Source of the DNA: Hymenolepis diminuta
Lineage: Eukaryota > Platyhelminthes > Cestoda > Cyclophyllidea > Hymenolepididae
Length of the DNA: 64,000 nucleotides
Assembly (NCBI GenBank): GCA_900708905.1
Contig: CAADRB010000019.1
Span: forward strand, 337,221-401,220
Reading direction: 5' to 3'
This document shows positions 1-14,700 of this stretch, piece by piece. The notes under the pieces were generated by a model, which ran no database searches, was not told the origin of the DNA, and saw only the letters and a list, made by a program, of their open reading frames with translations. A program made the translations under genes and the position numbers. Within the stretch, counting starts at the first letter, position 1. The number at the start of each line of letters is the position of its first letter.

Positions 1-2531
1 CAGTTGTCAGTAGATATGAGCATAGCTGAAATCCTACACCTATTTCAAAAGATACCCATATCCCTCGCCTCTAATAGTTCCCAATTTTTCTACTATATTT
101 TCCCACAAGATATTTGGGGTAAGAAGTAATAGGTACAACTAGCGGATAACACGATAGTCGCTATGACCTGATTTGAGAAAACAAGTAGAAACGTCTTTTT
201 GGCCCATGTAAAAAGTATTAATCAGCTCCTACACTTCCCCCCGCCCCCAACACCTTTACCACATTTTCATGTCTAACAAGTTTCACTTCCTTCTGTTACC
301 ACAAGTTATTCCTTTACACCGAGATGTCCTGTGCTGATTAAGGGAGAATTCCATGTTAGTAATCACTGACAGCAAAGTTGGAAATAGTTTAAAGTGCTAT
401 TACTGAATGAAATACTCTAATGCATAGAGGAAACTTAAAATATTTATCGGAATTTCGAAACATATATCAAAAGAACAACCATTACAAATTTTCCCCCTCA
501 CTGCACAAACATATTTCAAATAAAAACACGTTAATTAAATCAGAACATTTTCATACCTGTATATCAACAAAATAATGCGTGAAGTAATAGAAAAATAAAT
601 CAGACCTTTTTTCTGTTATAGCACTGTTATATGAGAACGTTGTTTTCGCTGTCGAATTACTATGTCATTTTTGCAAAAATGCATGTCTATATGGAGGGAA
701 AATATTTAGAAAAAGTTCAGTTCAGTGTCATCATTTAATTTTTGGGCTATTACTGGAGTAAATACAGACAAAATGTGTCAATAAACAAATCCTTCAAATT
801 TGAATAGTGGATTTGTTTGTATTTTATTCTCCCCGTTGGTTTAACTAGTATTGATTATCCAATTAATTGAATTATATTAAGTAATAACCGCACTTTAGCC
901 GTATTTGTTATTCATTCATGGGTCCATCCCTTTTTCATTTTTGGTTCATTTGATCGAATATATCCAGACAGATGGGGATGTATACCTTTAAATATTACAT
1001 TTACCGAGGGGAGAGAAAAGTTATATTTAAAGATTCCCGTCTTAAAATTATTGATTTCCACATATATGTAGTTATGATCGTAGTTTTTTGTCTTTGCGAT
1101 CTTTATGATTCGAAATATTTGAGAGTTTTTCGTTCAGTTCCAACTTAGCTTTGAACGCAATTGTACTAGAGTTACAATAAATTTCCTCTTTCTTTTGATG
1201 GCAGAAGAAAGTGTATAGTCATGATTGACTGAGTCCAAAAAAGATTGCGTAATGACGCCGCTCTCATCTTTAAAGTTATAGAGTTGTTTATTGACAAGGT
1301 TTAAAGTAGCATCACGTTTTGTCAGTAAAGTTATATTTAAGGAATCCGATTGAGTTAGGCTTAGAATTCTCTTACAAAATGAATTATCTTCCTAAAGTCT
1401 AATACAACAACCTTTAAAAATCAAAACACCAAAATCTAAGTAGTACCACGTGTACAATGGATAGTTGGCTAAAGGAGGAAGGAGTAAGAAGGGAAATCGG
1501 AACTCCGAAGGGGATGCAAAAGCGCCATTACTGAGCGGATGGAACCCAGGTTGTGGTAAAGAGAGTTTATTGAAGCACGATAGAAGAGTTGACAGTTTTC
1601 GCGTTCTTTGTCCGTCGCTGAACTACGGAAAAAAATTACTGGCAGACAGAACGTGCAGAAATATGAGTCAAAGTAGGCGTACTACAAATTAGGATCTGGA
1701 ACTTTCAGTATTCATTCAAGTTTAACTACTCCGTAGGCTATTATTAAAAAACCCTCATTTCAGGAAGGGAAAAGAATGTTCTGTATGCTTAATTTAGAAA
1801 TCTAAAAATTTCTCACAATTAAATGAATAATTTATAAATCGAATTGCACATTTATATATTGGTGATAAACAAAATTTCTGTTTTAATGGCTGGGAACTTC
1901 AGCTTCTTCCGATGTAATTTATTACTGATATCTGATATTGTCCCTAGTAACACATCAGTGCTATTAAAATCGCTCAACCATATTTCATTGAAGTCACGGA
2001 TGTGGTAAGGAAGCGATAAATATAATGTGTCGCTTGGAATTCCGTGATTAAGGGGAATGGAAATCTCTAAGGTTTCTATCTTCGTATCATTCACGGCTTT
2101 TTGAATGAAATAGTAATTTTCGATACTCCAGGTTGAAATTTTGAAATTTGATAATTTTGGGAATAATTTGACTATTACAGTATTCAAATCATTTGCAGAA
2201 TCTCTTTTATTTTCAGTGGTGAAGGCTATTCGGAAAGACAGGGTTACTCATCTTCAGTGTTTACTGAAATTTTTGCTTTCGTATTGAGCACTCATTTTTT
2301 CCTTAAGTGGCTGAAATTTTTAGATTCTCTGCATTTATGTAACTGCTGAAATCCGGCAATTTTTTACTAATCCTATGTTCACTATCATGCTTAAAAATTC
2401 GAAGATTATTTACCAAAATTGCCGTAATTCTATTGATAGCAGTGGTAAATAAATTTACAATAGGTTCTAAATAAAACGAAATCCAGTTTTGGAATAAGTA
2501 GTATTTACACACTTTATTTTTCTCTCAATAG
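1..2531 (+). other. Intron upstream of the catalytic-serine exon (3' part)
   Basis: By position this is the end of the intron preceding the first visible exon; its donor is outside the window. The pyrimidine-rich acceptor ends with AG at 2530-2531. I looked for the preceding convertase exon (oxyanion Asn region) and did not find it. A locally more GC-rich stretch at about 1441-1690 is open for 75 codons, but its translation matches nothing I know. A 111-codon open frame on the minus strand at 1852-2187 is likewise unrecognised and of a length expected by chance. Confidence 0.6.
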
Positions 2532-2752
2532 GTGACCACGGATCTGAATCACACCTGTACAGACAGCCATTCAGGAACATCAGCGAGTGCACCTCTGGCT
2601 GCTGGAATTTGTGCATTGACGCTATCTGCAAATCCACGACTTACATGGCGAGATCTTCAATACATTGTTATTCACTCTGCTAGACCTGATGGGCTCTACA
2701 CCAATGACTGGCGGGTCAACGGGGTCGGTCGTCGAGTCTCCCATGCGTTTGG
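2532..2752 (+). CDS. Convertase exon: catalytic serine region of the S8 domain
   Basis: A 221-base exon that begins exactly on a codon (Val) after the acceptor TTTCTCTCAATAG and ends two bases into a Gly codon before the donor GTAAGT. It encodes 73 residues plus the split Gly. The serine-box motif SGTSASAPLAAG places the catalytic Ser codon at 2580-2582. The following LTWRDLQ and DWRVNGVGRRVSHAFG stretches are typical of animal furin-type convertases. Identity with the family is high throughout and there is no break, so this is a functional-looking exon. The sequence upstream to position 1 has no sign of the preceding exon. Confidence 0.95.
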
Positions 2753-5700
2753 GTAAGTGTCTGAATAATTTATGCAATTTCATTTGGAGTGATGAACTGT
2801 AGTTTGCTAAAACAAAATAGACCAGATTTGGATGTAATAATGGACTACAATGGTGGTTAATATTATTAAAATAGTAAGAAATGAGAAGTCCATAAACTCT
2901 ACCCAGGCGTCAAGGAAATCTGATTTGTGATAATTGGTAGCATGCTTAGCAGATCTTAAGTTTGTCATAGTCAGCATCAGTAAAGGTGAACAAGGAATGA
3001 AATTGGTTTCACTAATTTATAATGATTACTTCTCTAAATGCAGTACTCTAACCTTTTAGTGAAGATCGCAACATGAGTATCTGTCATAGGTTTTCAGAGT
3101 AAGCATGTAAGTGTTCTCATAACCTAATGGCTAATTGGACGTCAAAAACTGAATAATATAAAGAGGCATGAGGGAAAAGAAGACTTTCAAGGAATTTATC
3201 CATTTAAAATTCAAGTGCTGGCCCAGGTCGTTTATTATGAAACAAACTTCATACATATTTAATAAGAGAGATAGGGTGGAAATGTATTGCTAGATCATTC
3301 GTGCATATGAAATATGTAGCTTTTTTACATAAATCCGTTCTTAACCATAGGCAGACCGTCCGAGAGGCATTAGAGATTAAACTTTTCAGAAGTCTTTGAA
3401 ATCATGAAAGCTTCTCCTCTAGTATTCATTTACACCGCATTTGCCTATCTTCTTTTGAAATCCTGTTCTCTTTAACTGTTGCTCCCTTTATCATGCTAAG
3501 ACGACAAGTTTGAATATATCAAAATGTTCAGCAATTTAACTGCCTATATTTGTACCTATAATTTCACGATCTTGGTAATTGCTGCCAAACATATCCCCTT
3601 TGTCTATTAGAATACGTTTGGAGTAATGGTATATGATATCTCTATCTGCCTTCAAAGGGATCGACTGATTAACTCCTAATAAGCGTTTTGGAAGATAAAC
3701 GCAGATAAAATTTTCTCTTGCGATATTCGGTTTAATGTACAATAATAAAAATTTTGTCTTTACCATGAGATAACTTGGCCTTATTACCCATTATGAAGCT
3801 CGAATAATTTCAAAATTTGTCATCCTAGAGAGCATATTAACTTAAAAGTAAAAAAGTTTACTGAAGGTCAAAGCTAAGATAAATGAAAATCTCTTTCCAA
3901 TGCATTCAATATTGAATGATTAGAAATTGAGCTTTGAATTGATCATTTCCACAAACTGAGCCACAGATATTTTCTTTGTAAGCACTCGGTTATGCCATTA
4001 TTACTGCATTTGCTTCACATTCACCAGTTTTATTTAAATGATCTTGTCCAGTCCTGTGCAATTCCAATCCTAAATCGCACTGTAGTTAGTCTAATTTGAC
4101 TCCCTAAATTACCCCTCTTGCAATCATATTCATTCAGTAGGAAAAGAGGGGTAACTGCTTAACCAAAGTGAATTTAGGCAGATTGTTGCCTTGTCTACCA
4201 CTTTAACAGTAATTGAAGTTGCGGATGATCATCATGAATTTGATGAAAATTAAATGCCTTTTATGGCATATCTTTAAGAAAATGGTTTGAAGAATGCGGT
4301 GCAGTCACGTAACTTTCATGAATTTTATATTATAAAAACTACCATCCTCTATGTACTGTTTGTCCACTTCAGTCATTTTAGACGGATTTCGAAATCCATT
4401 GGAATGATTCTCCTCCTTTTTTTTAAGAGTATGGGGCATTGCTACTAGCTTTTCTCTAATAAACCAACTTTTAAGTGTTTAGTCCGTTTATATAACCAAT
4501 TTGTACTAGCCTTTACTTTTGGTTACCAAATCACTAAGTATGTCTGAGTTGCATTTGAAACATCTTTGTATTTGTCCTATTGAACAAGTACTAGCAAAAG
4601 TTGAATTTCAGATCGTCACAAATAGTTGCAAATTAGTAGTTTTTCTCAAATGGTCAACTACTGCATTCTAATTGTCATTTTTTTATTGCCCACGGTACTG
4701 CAAAAGGCATCTGAATAATGGGAATAGCAAACATGTTTAATAAGATTTGTAAGGAGGAAGGAGACAATAATAAGTAGGAAGTGAAATCAGGAAATCACGA
4801 TCCTTACTTTATTGAAATCGGAAGCATTGAATTGATCTTATTTAAATAAGTTCACCTCATAATGTCCTAATGTTCAAGCCTTATCATATGAGTTCCAGGT
4901 TCATGGATGAGATTATGTTCACGGTATGCAAAGCTTGTTAACCAGTTTGCTTAACTCCTACTCGATTTATTTGAATCTTTTTACAGCCAGCAGCGAGTAG
5001 AATCGAGTCATAACTTTTTATTAACACTTAAAACTCGTGTTCTAAGTATAATACTCCTTCTGATGCAAATAAGAGAAGTGCTTTTCCTTTTTCCTCCTCT
5101 TCTCCAGTTGTCGTTGGGCTTTTTTCTTTTGCTGAGTAGGTGGACAAGTTTGCATTGTTTAGTGGAGCACCCTCTTATTTCCTCGCCTCATATTTTTGTC
5201 TTCTTTCTTTTTCCAGAATTTAAAAATATGCTTTCTTAAAGAGTATTCTTATAACGTATAGTTTTTGAACTTATCTATTTCATGACAATCCACGGTAAGG
5301 CATAACCTTGTCAGTAAATGAGTCTTAATTTAATTTTTGATTCAGGTCGTACAATTTTTACTTGTTGATATGTTCCCATTCCAAAATTCGAGCTTCATGA
5401 TTCTGGATTACTGGGCAAATGCGTGTCTAGTGCTTAACTTCTCCTTAAGTTGCAGAATGAATTTTTCTTCTTTTTCTTACCTGAAATAAAATCATAATTT
5501 TGAATTACTTTAAACCTTTAAGTTAGAGGAGTGTTTTTTTCTTCTATCGAAGGTAAAATTCGCTCTCAGTAATTACCGTCTAGATTTTTTCTGCGTTTGG
5601 ACAGAAAAGTGCTCTGTCGAATTTCTTTTTTTGTTATTTAAAATAGAGTAACAGTCCAAATTATTACTTATCATTACAGCATAAACTATCTGTTCTGATT

Positions 5701-8700
5701 TAGTTAGCCATTCAGTGCCAGAAATCTTGTTTGAGGGGTACTGGATAACTAAAGCAAATTTGACTACTTTCGCGCGCTTCAGCTACACTATTGAATTTTC
5801 GACATTCTCTAACGTTTTCTTATCTGGATAGGGCTGAACTGTGTAGCTTTACTTAGAAACCTGTGATTGACAAGTGTGCTGTAGGACTCTGTGGCCCAAA
5901 ATTAGGCTCGCTAATGTTATATACATTTTCTTCCCATTATAAAAGTTTTACAGAATTCTAATTTAACGGGGAATTAATAAATTTTATTATAATTTTTACT
6001 TTAATGGGAATTTTAATCAAATCAATGATTTTGACAATCACGAATACTGTTTGTTAACGCCAGTTCCTTAGTCTCATGGCTGTCGCTAAGTTCTCTATGC
6101 TGATTTGAGAAGTTCACGATTAGATAACATAAGGTGACGGAAAAGGAACAATTGAGTTGTAGTACTTTATTTAGATCTGTACTAAAGCCAGCAATTGACA
6201 GAAATCGCTCTGTTTCGAATAAAATTCGTCTCGATATTTGGGAGAACTATGTTTTGAAACAAAAAACGAAGCTAGAACAAAAGCGCTTTTATTTCCTCTT
6301 GTTAAATATTAGCTGCGATTTCCCCTGATTATCGTTCTCCTTTGTTCCGTGTGGGCAGACCGTTGATTTTAGAGTTGCATTTACCCTTTTCTCATTGTTG
6401 CATTCCCATTTTTTCTCTGATCTTTATATATAGAATAGTGCTCAAAATGTACGCTTCATTCATTCTTTCAATAAATCATAATCCTTCAATGCTTTTTAGG
6501 TCAGCTAAACTCTGACGTTTTTGTCTATCTCTGCTCCAGTTACGACCGGCCATTTTGTTATTTGGTGTATTTGCCAAGTTTGAATCGCGTTTTGGCAAGA
6601 TTTTGATTGATATATAGGTCTATGGTGAAGGTGGGTGGAGTCTGGCAGGAAAACACGTTTAGTCAGTGCGAAGATTTGTGGAAACTGCGAATGATTAGAG
6701 ACCGAATGTTTAACGTCTGGACTTGCTATAATAGACCTTCTCTCTCCTCCGCCTTTAAAATAAATTCTGCATTGAAAAATAGAGGACCAATGTTCATATA
6801 ACCGGGAATTTAAATTATTCATAGGTTAATTTATGAGGAAGTGACTGAAATATATATCCAGAGAGTATATGCGATAAAAGTGTGCATATTTTAGCACCCA
6901 GAAGTCCAATAAATTATTCCTTTCCTTGTGGGAAAATTTAAAACTTTCAAGCACTAAACTGAGACTAGCAGTCCATTCATTTTATCACTTTAATCGGAGG
7001 GATTTTAGATAATCTTTGGCTTAATTGCGAAATGTGTTCACTTTTTTAAATTATTCAGGACGGCAATTATTAATGTTCTTGATTTTTCTATAAATTTTGC
7101 TTCACCAGTCTAGTGTAAGTGAGAATCACATTATCATGAGTTAGTTTTCGTTTGAGAGTGTCCTGTTTGCTAATTAGGTAAACTTGGTTTTTCGCTCACA
7201 AGCCTTTTAGATGCTAAAACCTAATTACTCTTTGAAATATGTTCAACCGCTAATTATCACAAAAGTTATACATTTTTTTAATGAACATATCGAATCATTT
7301 GGGCTGAAGGAAACTCCTTTAACAGTATCTTAATAATTCTTCGATTAGGGCACCTGGCCGTTCTCAATTAACAAGTGAATGTGACTATTCTATTCACTAG
7401 ATGTATATCAGTAGTATGAAAACCACAAGACAAAAATTATAGAATAGTTCAAAATCTATCTGCTGCTTTAGAATATTACCAATAATTCTAGTGATGCCCA
7501 TCTCTTGGAGTTATTTAACGGTTTCGGCTATCTAAATATACCATATGAGACTGAGGGGCCATTAATAAAATGACAATCTCTTTTAATCATGTCTTTGAAC
7601 ATTTGATCTTGAGCCCGTATAAATTATATGATAGGATATTCTGAATCTTCTTCAAACGTTTTCTAACGTTTGCTGGATATGAAATTCCTCTACTGATAGT
7701 CACTTCTAATCAAGTTGGATATTTCCTGAAATACGTCATGATCATGAATTTTGCCAACCAAACGAATAACTTGTGATAATATCATATAAGCAATAGTTAA
7801 TACTTCATCTCTTTCACTTATTCAGTATTTATTATTTAATATGCGGAAAATTTGTACGAGCTTTGTGAAACTTGCATGCTTATTAAAAGTTTATAATGCC
7901 TAAGAACTTTAGGCAAGAGTAGGAAATGAATAAGCCAAATGTTTTAGTTCACACGATTTGTATCAACCTTGATGTTTTTAGAAGCCACACTTGCCTATAA
8001 TAAAATCGTGTAAGTGCTATTAATTTCAATTAGATGTTCTACATCTCCAAAGTTCTAACATTTTCTTGATAAATCCTGTTGACCTGAATGATTTCCCAAG
8101 TCTATTTACCAAAGCGTTTTCAAACACTTATCTCGGGTGGAGAGGTAGCATCATAGAGCCTCCCAACCAAGAAAATCGAATTTTTACCACTCTCCTTTGC
8201 TTGACCAGTGAGATTGGCTACTCTGCTTATTGGCCGTGCATCGATCAGCGTCGAATGCATGACCTCTGGCTTTGCAGATGAGTATGTTAACCACAACACC
8301 ATTAGTACATACTGCAATTTATAGCCATTTTCTGTACTTAGAATGACGATTAAGAGCCAATTTGGTATTTACCAATTAATATTTGTCCGACAGCATACCG
8401 AAAAGAGAGCATTCTAACCCTTATGTCACATTTTACATATCACTTCTGTTACGTTTGATAGCAGGAGAAATTTGGCATCCCGGGCTACATAATTTAAAAG
8501 TTTGTTTGACGGCACCACATCAGCTACAGAGCTGTTAGCTTGCATATGCTTGTACAAATCAAATCAACTCGACCGTATGCAGCTAATTCGATGGTTTAAT
8601 TTTTTCTTTTATAGTTATGGCTTAATGGACGCAGCCGCAATGGTGGATCTTGCTCTTAATTGGACTATAGTGCCTCCTCAGCGAATATGTGAAGTTCATG

Positions 8701-11700
8701 CTCCTCTACCTCGCAGCCCCTTGAAGATGCGACATCATGCATCTGAACAGCTTCGTGTTGAGACCGATGGATGTACTGGAAGTGGTAATGGGGATCGAGG
8801 AGTAGTCTACTTGGAACACGTTCAAGCCAAAGTGGGTCCTGTTTTCCTTCATCTTTTGAAATCTTATTGGTTCCTGTCAGTTAATTGTTGAGGTAGTACT
8901 AAAAGAGTGTATAAAATAAGTGAAAATAATGCACTTACTTTTGTAGAGGATGCGAATATAGCTTTTCCATATTTTTCCTTTATTATTGTATGAACTCTAT
9001 CTGTACTGGTTGAAGTGACTACGTTAAATCAAGGGAATTGCAATTTTTGGAGGTAAATGTGTTACTTTAGCTTTTCAACAATGTTTATCAGTGCAAAAAT
9101 CGAAAATACTAAATCTTCCATCGATATGTAGTTTTTTCCCCGAAGTATTGTACTCTTTTAAACTGTAAGTCCTCCTCTTTTTGTGGCTTTAGCATTTCTT
9201 TTGATTCGAAAGACACTTTTTATCGAATTATTACCGTTCTATGAATCCTAGTTAAATATCTTTTCTAGAAATCCTACAAGGGACAAAGCAGTTTACTTGC
9301 ATAATTTAAGATTTGCAAAATATATCTAGTAAAGGTGTAATGTCATTCATTTGATTAATTGTCGCAATAGTGTATTCAACTTATTTATTAAGTTAACTAT
9401 AGAAAATTAACAATTCCCAAACCTAAGTAGGAAAGCCAGACTTAACCAGCACGGTCAGCCACTTCGCTAACTGATTGTGCGTTGATGGGAATCGAACCCG
9501 TAACCACTGACATTGGCAGACGAACAGGGTGACCGATGCGCCGTCGGTTCACTATAGACAAATACACTTTATACCACAATCGTTTCACCCTAGCAAAGTT
9601 AGTTTTATAAAATACATTGGGGTCTTTTGCCATGTAAACCTGTTATTAATCCTCATATTTTAAATGAAACTTGCTACCCTCCTGGTTAATGAAGGTAAAT
9701 TCTCCATCGTCTGTAAGTAAAATTTAAATGGCTTGCTTATGGGATTTTTTGCCGTAGAATAGCTAAAAAAGGTTTCAACAATTTTTTAGTTAATGATTAT
9801 TTAGAGAGAAAAATTTAAGTCCAAATAGGGCTACATAAACGTTTGTTACTATGTATCTATCCATTACTATGGCATCGTGGCGTTGAGAAGATTTGGATTC
9901 TTTTTCGGACCTTTGTGCTTATAAAATAGTGGTCCAATTGGAAAATTATATCGGGAAATTCACTTGAGAGTTTTAGTTTTCTGGCTGAATATATTTTCTA
10001 CCAAAAGATTAGAGTTTTTATTTGTGAACATAATATCCAGCGTTTTTCCGCCCTTCCCATTTTGCCGAGTTACGCATCAGTTTACCTTCAGTTTCAACAG
10101 TTAAGCCCTCAGTGTTTGACAACTGACAGTACTACTGCTCGCATTGCTCCCCGAACATAATTTCCACATCAACACAAGTTGAGATGACAGTCAAAGGAAC
10201 GAATATTATGGTGCTGCTCCATGTTCTATTTTATAGCACTTCTGCGTATTTGTGTTTTCACTTTATTACTTCCTCAGAATTATATCTTTTCTCACAAAAT
10301 AGCGTTATGAGAAGCACGCTCTAATAAATTCATTTGGCCATCTGGTTTCTCATATCTTACTTATCTTAGGGTTTAATCCTGCATTTGAAATTCACTCGAG
10401 CTTTCTCATTCATTGAAATAATTTCGAAACTCGTTGAGTCAGATCTAATAAGTCGAGATAAACTAAGTTGGATTTTTAATAAAAGAAGTTCGAGGATTTC
10501 ATTCTCATCCAAAATACCTTTCCACAATTATTTTAATACTTGAGCAATCGATTTGATGACTCTTGATACTTAAGTGCATTCTAAATCTTGTGTTCTTCTG
10601 GTTTTTTCACCAGTATGTGCTCAATTTCGTCATCACTTTCTAGTACTTTCATATTAATAAATGAATAATGCTTGATGGTTACCGATGCATAGTGTTAAAC
10701 CATTTACGTCGTCAATGAATGTTGAGGAAATCAAATTGAAGCTCTTCATTTCAGTCTGCACGTTTTTAATATTTTTATTTGTATTTGAGAGGAATTTAAT
10801 GTTAGGGGTTCTATATCTATATCTATGGTCTAGACAGAGGGATAAAGAAAAATGTTGGCACTGCGACATCCAAAGGAGATTTCCCACTATTTTGTTTTAT
10901 TTATGAAGGGTTCATATTCACGCAACTGCTGTAGCTCATAAACTTGATTTGCGAATGCTTCTGTCCGTGTTCTTCGATTGATTGTTAATCACTAAGATCG
11001 ATTCCCACGTACAGTGTTTCTTCCGTTCCACTCTTCCCTGTGCTTTCCCTGATTTGATTTGATCAATCTGATTACCTTATGACCAATAAAGTTTAAAGGT
11101 GGCGCAGTGTTTAACATGGTATTTTGCGAAGTCAGGGGTTCGATGTCCAACTGTGCATATCCGGTGAGCCGAATGGTTAACCGCCCTGATTAAGTATGGC
11201 TAATAGGGGGGCTGCAGAATTCGTGTTTCTCCACGCTAGTATTTTTCAACTCAAGCTGAGATACACTATCCTAAAGCGGCTTGGGAGTTATATGAATTAA
11301 AGGGGGTTACTTAATTTAAACTAATAGATTTAGTGCATCCGCTCCAATCTTTAACCCTGTCTTGATCATCCTGAACTCTAAAATCAAGAAAATTAAAAAT
11401 AGTTTCCCAAAAACGGGGCTTCTGGTACTGAAACATGTAATCGACCATTTTTAACACATAAAGCAAATTTATAAAGATTAAATAATTTCAGTCTTATCAG
11501 ATTTGGAATGTTAGGTTTTTATTAAATAAATAGGTTGATTACGAGATTTCCATGTGAAACTTAACCGAATGAAGCAGTAGATGATTAAAAATGATTTCGT
11601 CTCACTTTGGTCGCGATTTCACATGCAATCTGACCATAAAAACCCGCGTCTTCAATATGGGCGGGTTTTAATTGCTAACTTCATTGTCACTGCTCTTCCT

Positions 11701-14700
11701 CTGCTCTCTTCTTTCTCTCGCCTACATTTAGCTGCATCAGTGCCCCTAGTTTATATGAAAATTCATCGGTATCCACCTAATTCGGATAATGAGGTCCCTA
11801 GGAGAGATATTTGTGTGATTTTCTCCCTTTTGTGAAACGCGGTCTGCTATAAATTGGTCAAATATCCAATCTATTGATTTTGAAATAATCGAATGAAAGG
11901 GTATGAAGGGAAGTCGAATAGAGAGAGGGAGTTGCGTGACCTGTCAGCTGTGAGAATCTCTTATCTGATCCTTTTGATTTTGCTGCGTTATTTTCCCTCC
12001 CCCACCCCTTTGTTTTTCATTCAAATAAGGTAATGTGATCAGCGGAAAGTTAATTAGACAATCTGAAAGTGATTTATGGTCAGTTAAATGGTGGAAGGGA
12101 AATAAGGATATATAATTGTATCAGCGTAGTTATCCATGATCGTTTTCATCCGTCAGTTTTTACTATTTTCTTTGTTATCATCCAAGCAATGCAATAAAAC
12201 CTTTAAAGATTTTAATTATGGAAGAGCATCTGATCAGAGAAAACAGCAAATAATTCTAGTAATTTATGAAATAGGAGGTCGAATAGGAATACGCAATGAA
12301 TCTGGGATATTAAAAGTCATACCGTATTTGAGTTTCAGAGGCCTTAATCTACCCACTTTCTCATAACGGGAAAAATTAACTTTTTAAAGTTCAAGTGCTT
12401 CACAATCCAATAGTCATGATTTAACTGCTAGTTGAGTTCGCATCCATGACATTAAGATCTTGTTGACGGATTGATTTAATTGAATGGCTGGTCATGTTAC
12501 TTTGGATCTTTCGTAACGTCTTACGGCTAAGGTCAAGTAAACGAGACTAACCATGGTATTCTAAACATGGCAGAACTCACTAGAGATGAACTCTCGGTCT
12601 ATCATTATATTTCCGAAATTTTCCGTCTTAGCATGATATATTATGTCCTCTTTTTTTCTTATTTTAGATCAATACAAGAATGGTTATATTGGTTGTAGTA
12701 GTCTACGCATATGGGTTCAGACATGCATAATTTCTTCTGAAATTCTTAAGTCTTTGTGCTTAATTATGTAAAAATGTAAGAAAGTTCTGGTATAGTAACA
12801 TTTTCTTATCTTTCTCAATGCACGCAGATGTAAAGTCTATTTAAAGACTCTTTCCGCCCGATAGCAGATATTCATCAATACGTCTCCCCCGAAAAAGTCT
12901 TTTATTGCAATGCATTAGGACTCGCGTTCTAAATATTCGTAATCATCCCTTCGTACTTTCTTCCTCAGATCAAGATATTCTTTAGCTTTCTCTTCCTACT
13001 CCTAATGTAATTGTTCACACGAAGGCATAGTTACACTACCGATGTACCTTTTTACGTGATTTCCATTAAATTTTATCTACCTAATCAGTATTCATTCTAT
13101 ATAACCCAATATGACTTTGTTTTTTCGTCACTTCTTTGTCCAGGAAGTTCTTAAAAGTTACTCGTTAGGCAAGCTTTTAGTGAATGGACTGCCTTACCCG
13201 ATTATAACTTTTTTTAAAGTAAACCTTAGATTTCTTACCTCCGCACTTATTCAAATTTCCAAATAGGCTAGAATTAATAAAAATAGTATTGCGAAGTCTT
13301 TTTCATTATTTTTTAAATAAACAAGACTAGCGATTACTTTTAGATGGCTATCTACTTTATTTTAGCTTCGTTACACATTATTTTAAGTATTACATTTTAA
13401 ACTCTCGATATACATAATTATAATAAGTATAGTGCATATAGTCGTGCTTGAGCAGCTTTAAAATCCAAAGTGACCATTTCCGTCTACTTAAAAATAGACT
13501 TGACTTTTTGAACTTTCCCCTTAACACTTTAGATGATCACTTTCCCTCTGATTGGAATCAGTAAATTGGATTGCATATTTCGGATAGCATGTTATACTCG
13601 TAAGTAGTTTTGAGGGTTCAACTTAATATAGTGTCTTTAACACTACAGTGAAGATATTTAACTCAGTTTAGATATTCTTCACGTAAAGTTTCTAACGATG
13701 AAACCATTGACAGGTGATTCCACAGAAATTCCCAAGAATCGTCAGGACAATAGTCTTTTCAAGATTTAAGTGTTAAAATTAAGCAATACTTGTAAGAGCT
13801 CTAAAGCACTAAGATTCTGTTTACCAGACATATACCTCTTTAAACATAGTTGTTTACAACAGATGAGATGAATCCTTCATTTAGTATATTTCTTTCTTAT
13901 AGACCGGCATTTCTTCTTCTAATATAATTTCATTTCTACCGCCTCTGCATATTATACCTCACTAACTAGACAAAACAACAGCATTTGTTTTTACCTCCCT
14001 CAAAGGTTGGGCTGGTAGGAACTGGTAAGTAACAACTCCAATTAACGCAAAAAAATCGGTCTGAAATAGATTAATTACAACATCTATTCGTCGAGAAAAC
14101 CGACTATGGCATTTCTATCATAGGCATAATAAAAGAAATTGAATGCTATTATAGTGTTCCCTTTCTTTTTTGTGCTTTTGATCGGGCTTATTCATCAATA
14201 TACATTGTCCTGAATCTAGTTGATTTCATTTTGGGAAAAATAGACTCCTGATGAAACTCTCTAGAGTGTTTCAAGATTTCTCATGGATAGATCTGGTCCA
14301 TCGTAACCACTTAATGCTCGGTCGTATTCGATTAAATTTTGATCCCACAATTATAATGCATAACATTTTACTATAATCTATCGATGAAAATGAAAGTTTC
14401 CAACCTTTACATTGCAGGATATTATAAATACTAGAAAAGACAGAGTTCCAATCTTTCTTACCTGACCACCAGTTCCGACAAGCCAGATAGGGAGTAAAAT
14501 TTAACAGTAGTGTCAATTGGGTATTATTTAAAGATTTACAGTTCAAATTAATTTGGAACTAAAAGCCTAGAGTAAGATGGAGTTCAAAATGATATAAACA
14601 AGCGATCGCTCTTCAGTCTTCTTAGTCATTTCTGCATTCTTGTTAATGATTTTATTTATAACTTGAAAATTTTGCAGGCATCCATGCAAGTGAATTCAAT

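Noticed and set aside
1465..1692. 75-codon basic open frame in a GC-richer patch
   Set aside because: The translation does not resemble the missing convertase exon or any family I know. No usable start or splice sites are evident.
1852..2187. 111-codon open frame on the minus strand inside the first intron
   Set aside because: No motif recognised, and a frame of this length is expected a few times by chance in 64 kb of both strands. No splice context supports it.
6505..6822. Overlapping open frames on opposite strands in intron 1
   Set aside because: Mutually overlapping, unrecognised, and inside an intron; probably chance or a very old repeat.
9442..9552. Possible tRNA gene on the minus strand
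   Set aside because: A and B boxes are present but no acceptor stem or cloverleaf closes, and the sequence matches the SINE heads elsewhere in the window.
14247..14280. CTGATGA followed by a stem, resembling a hammerhead ribozyme core
   Set aside because: The required GAAA after the stem is missing. Other CTGATGA sites (16599, 33008, 34170, 57568) also lack the rest of the core.
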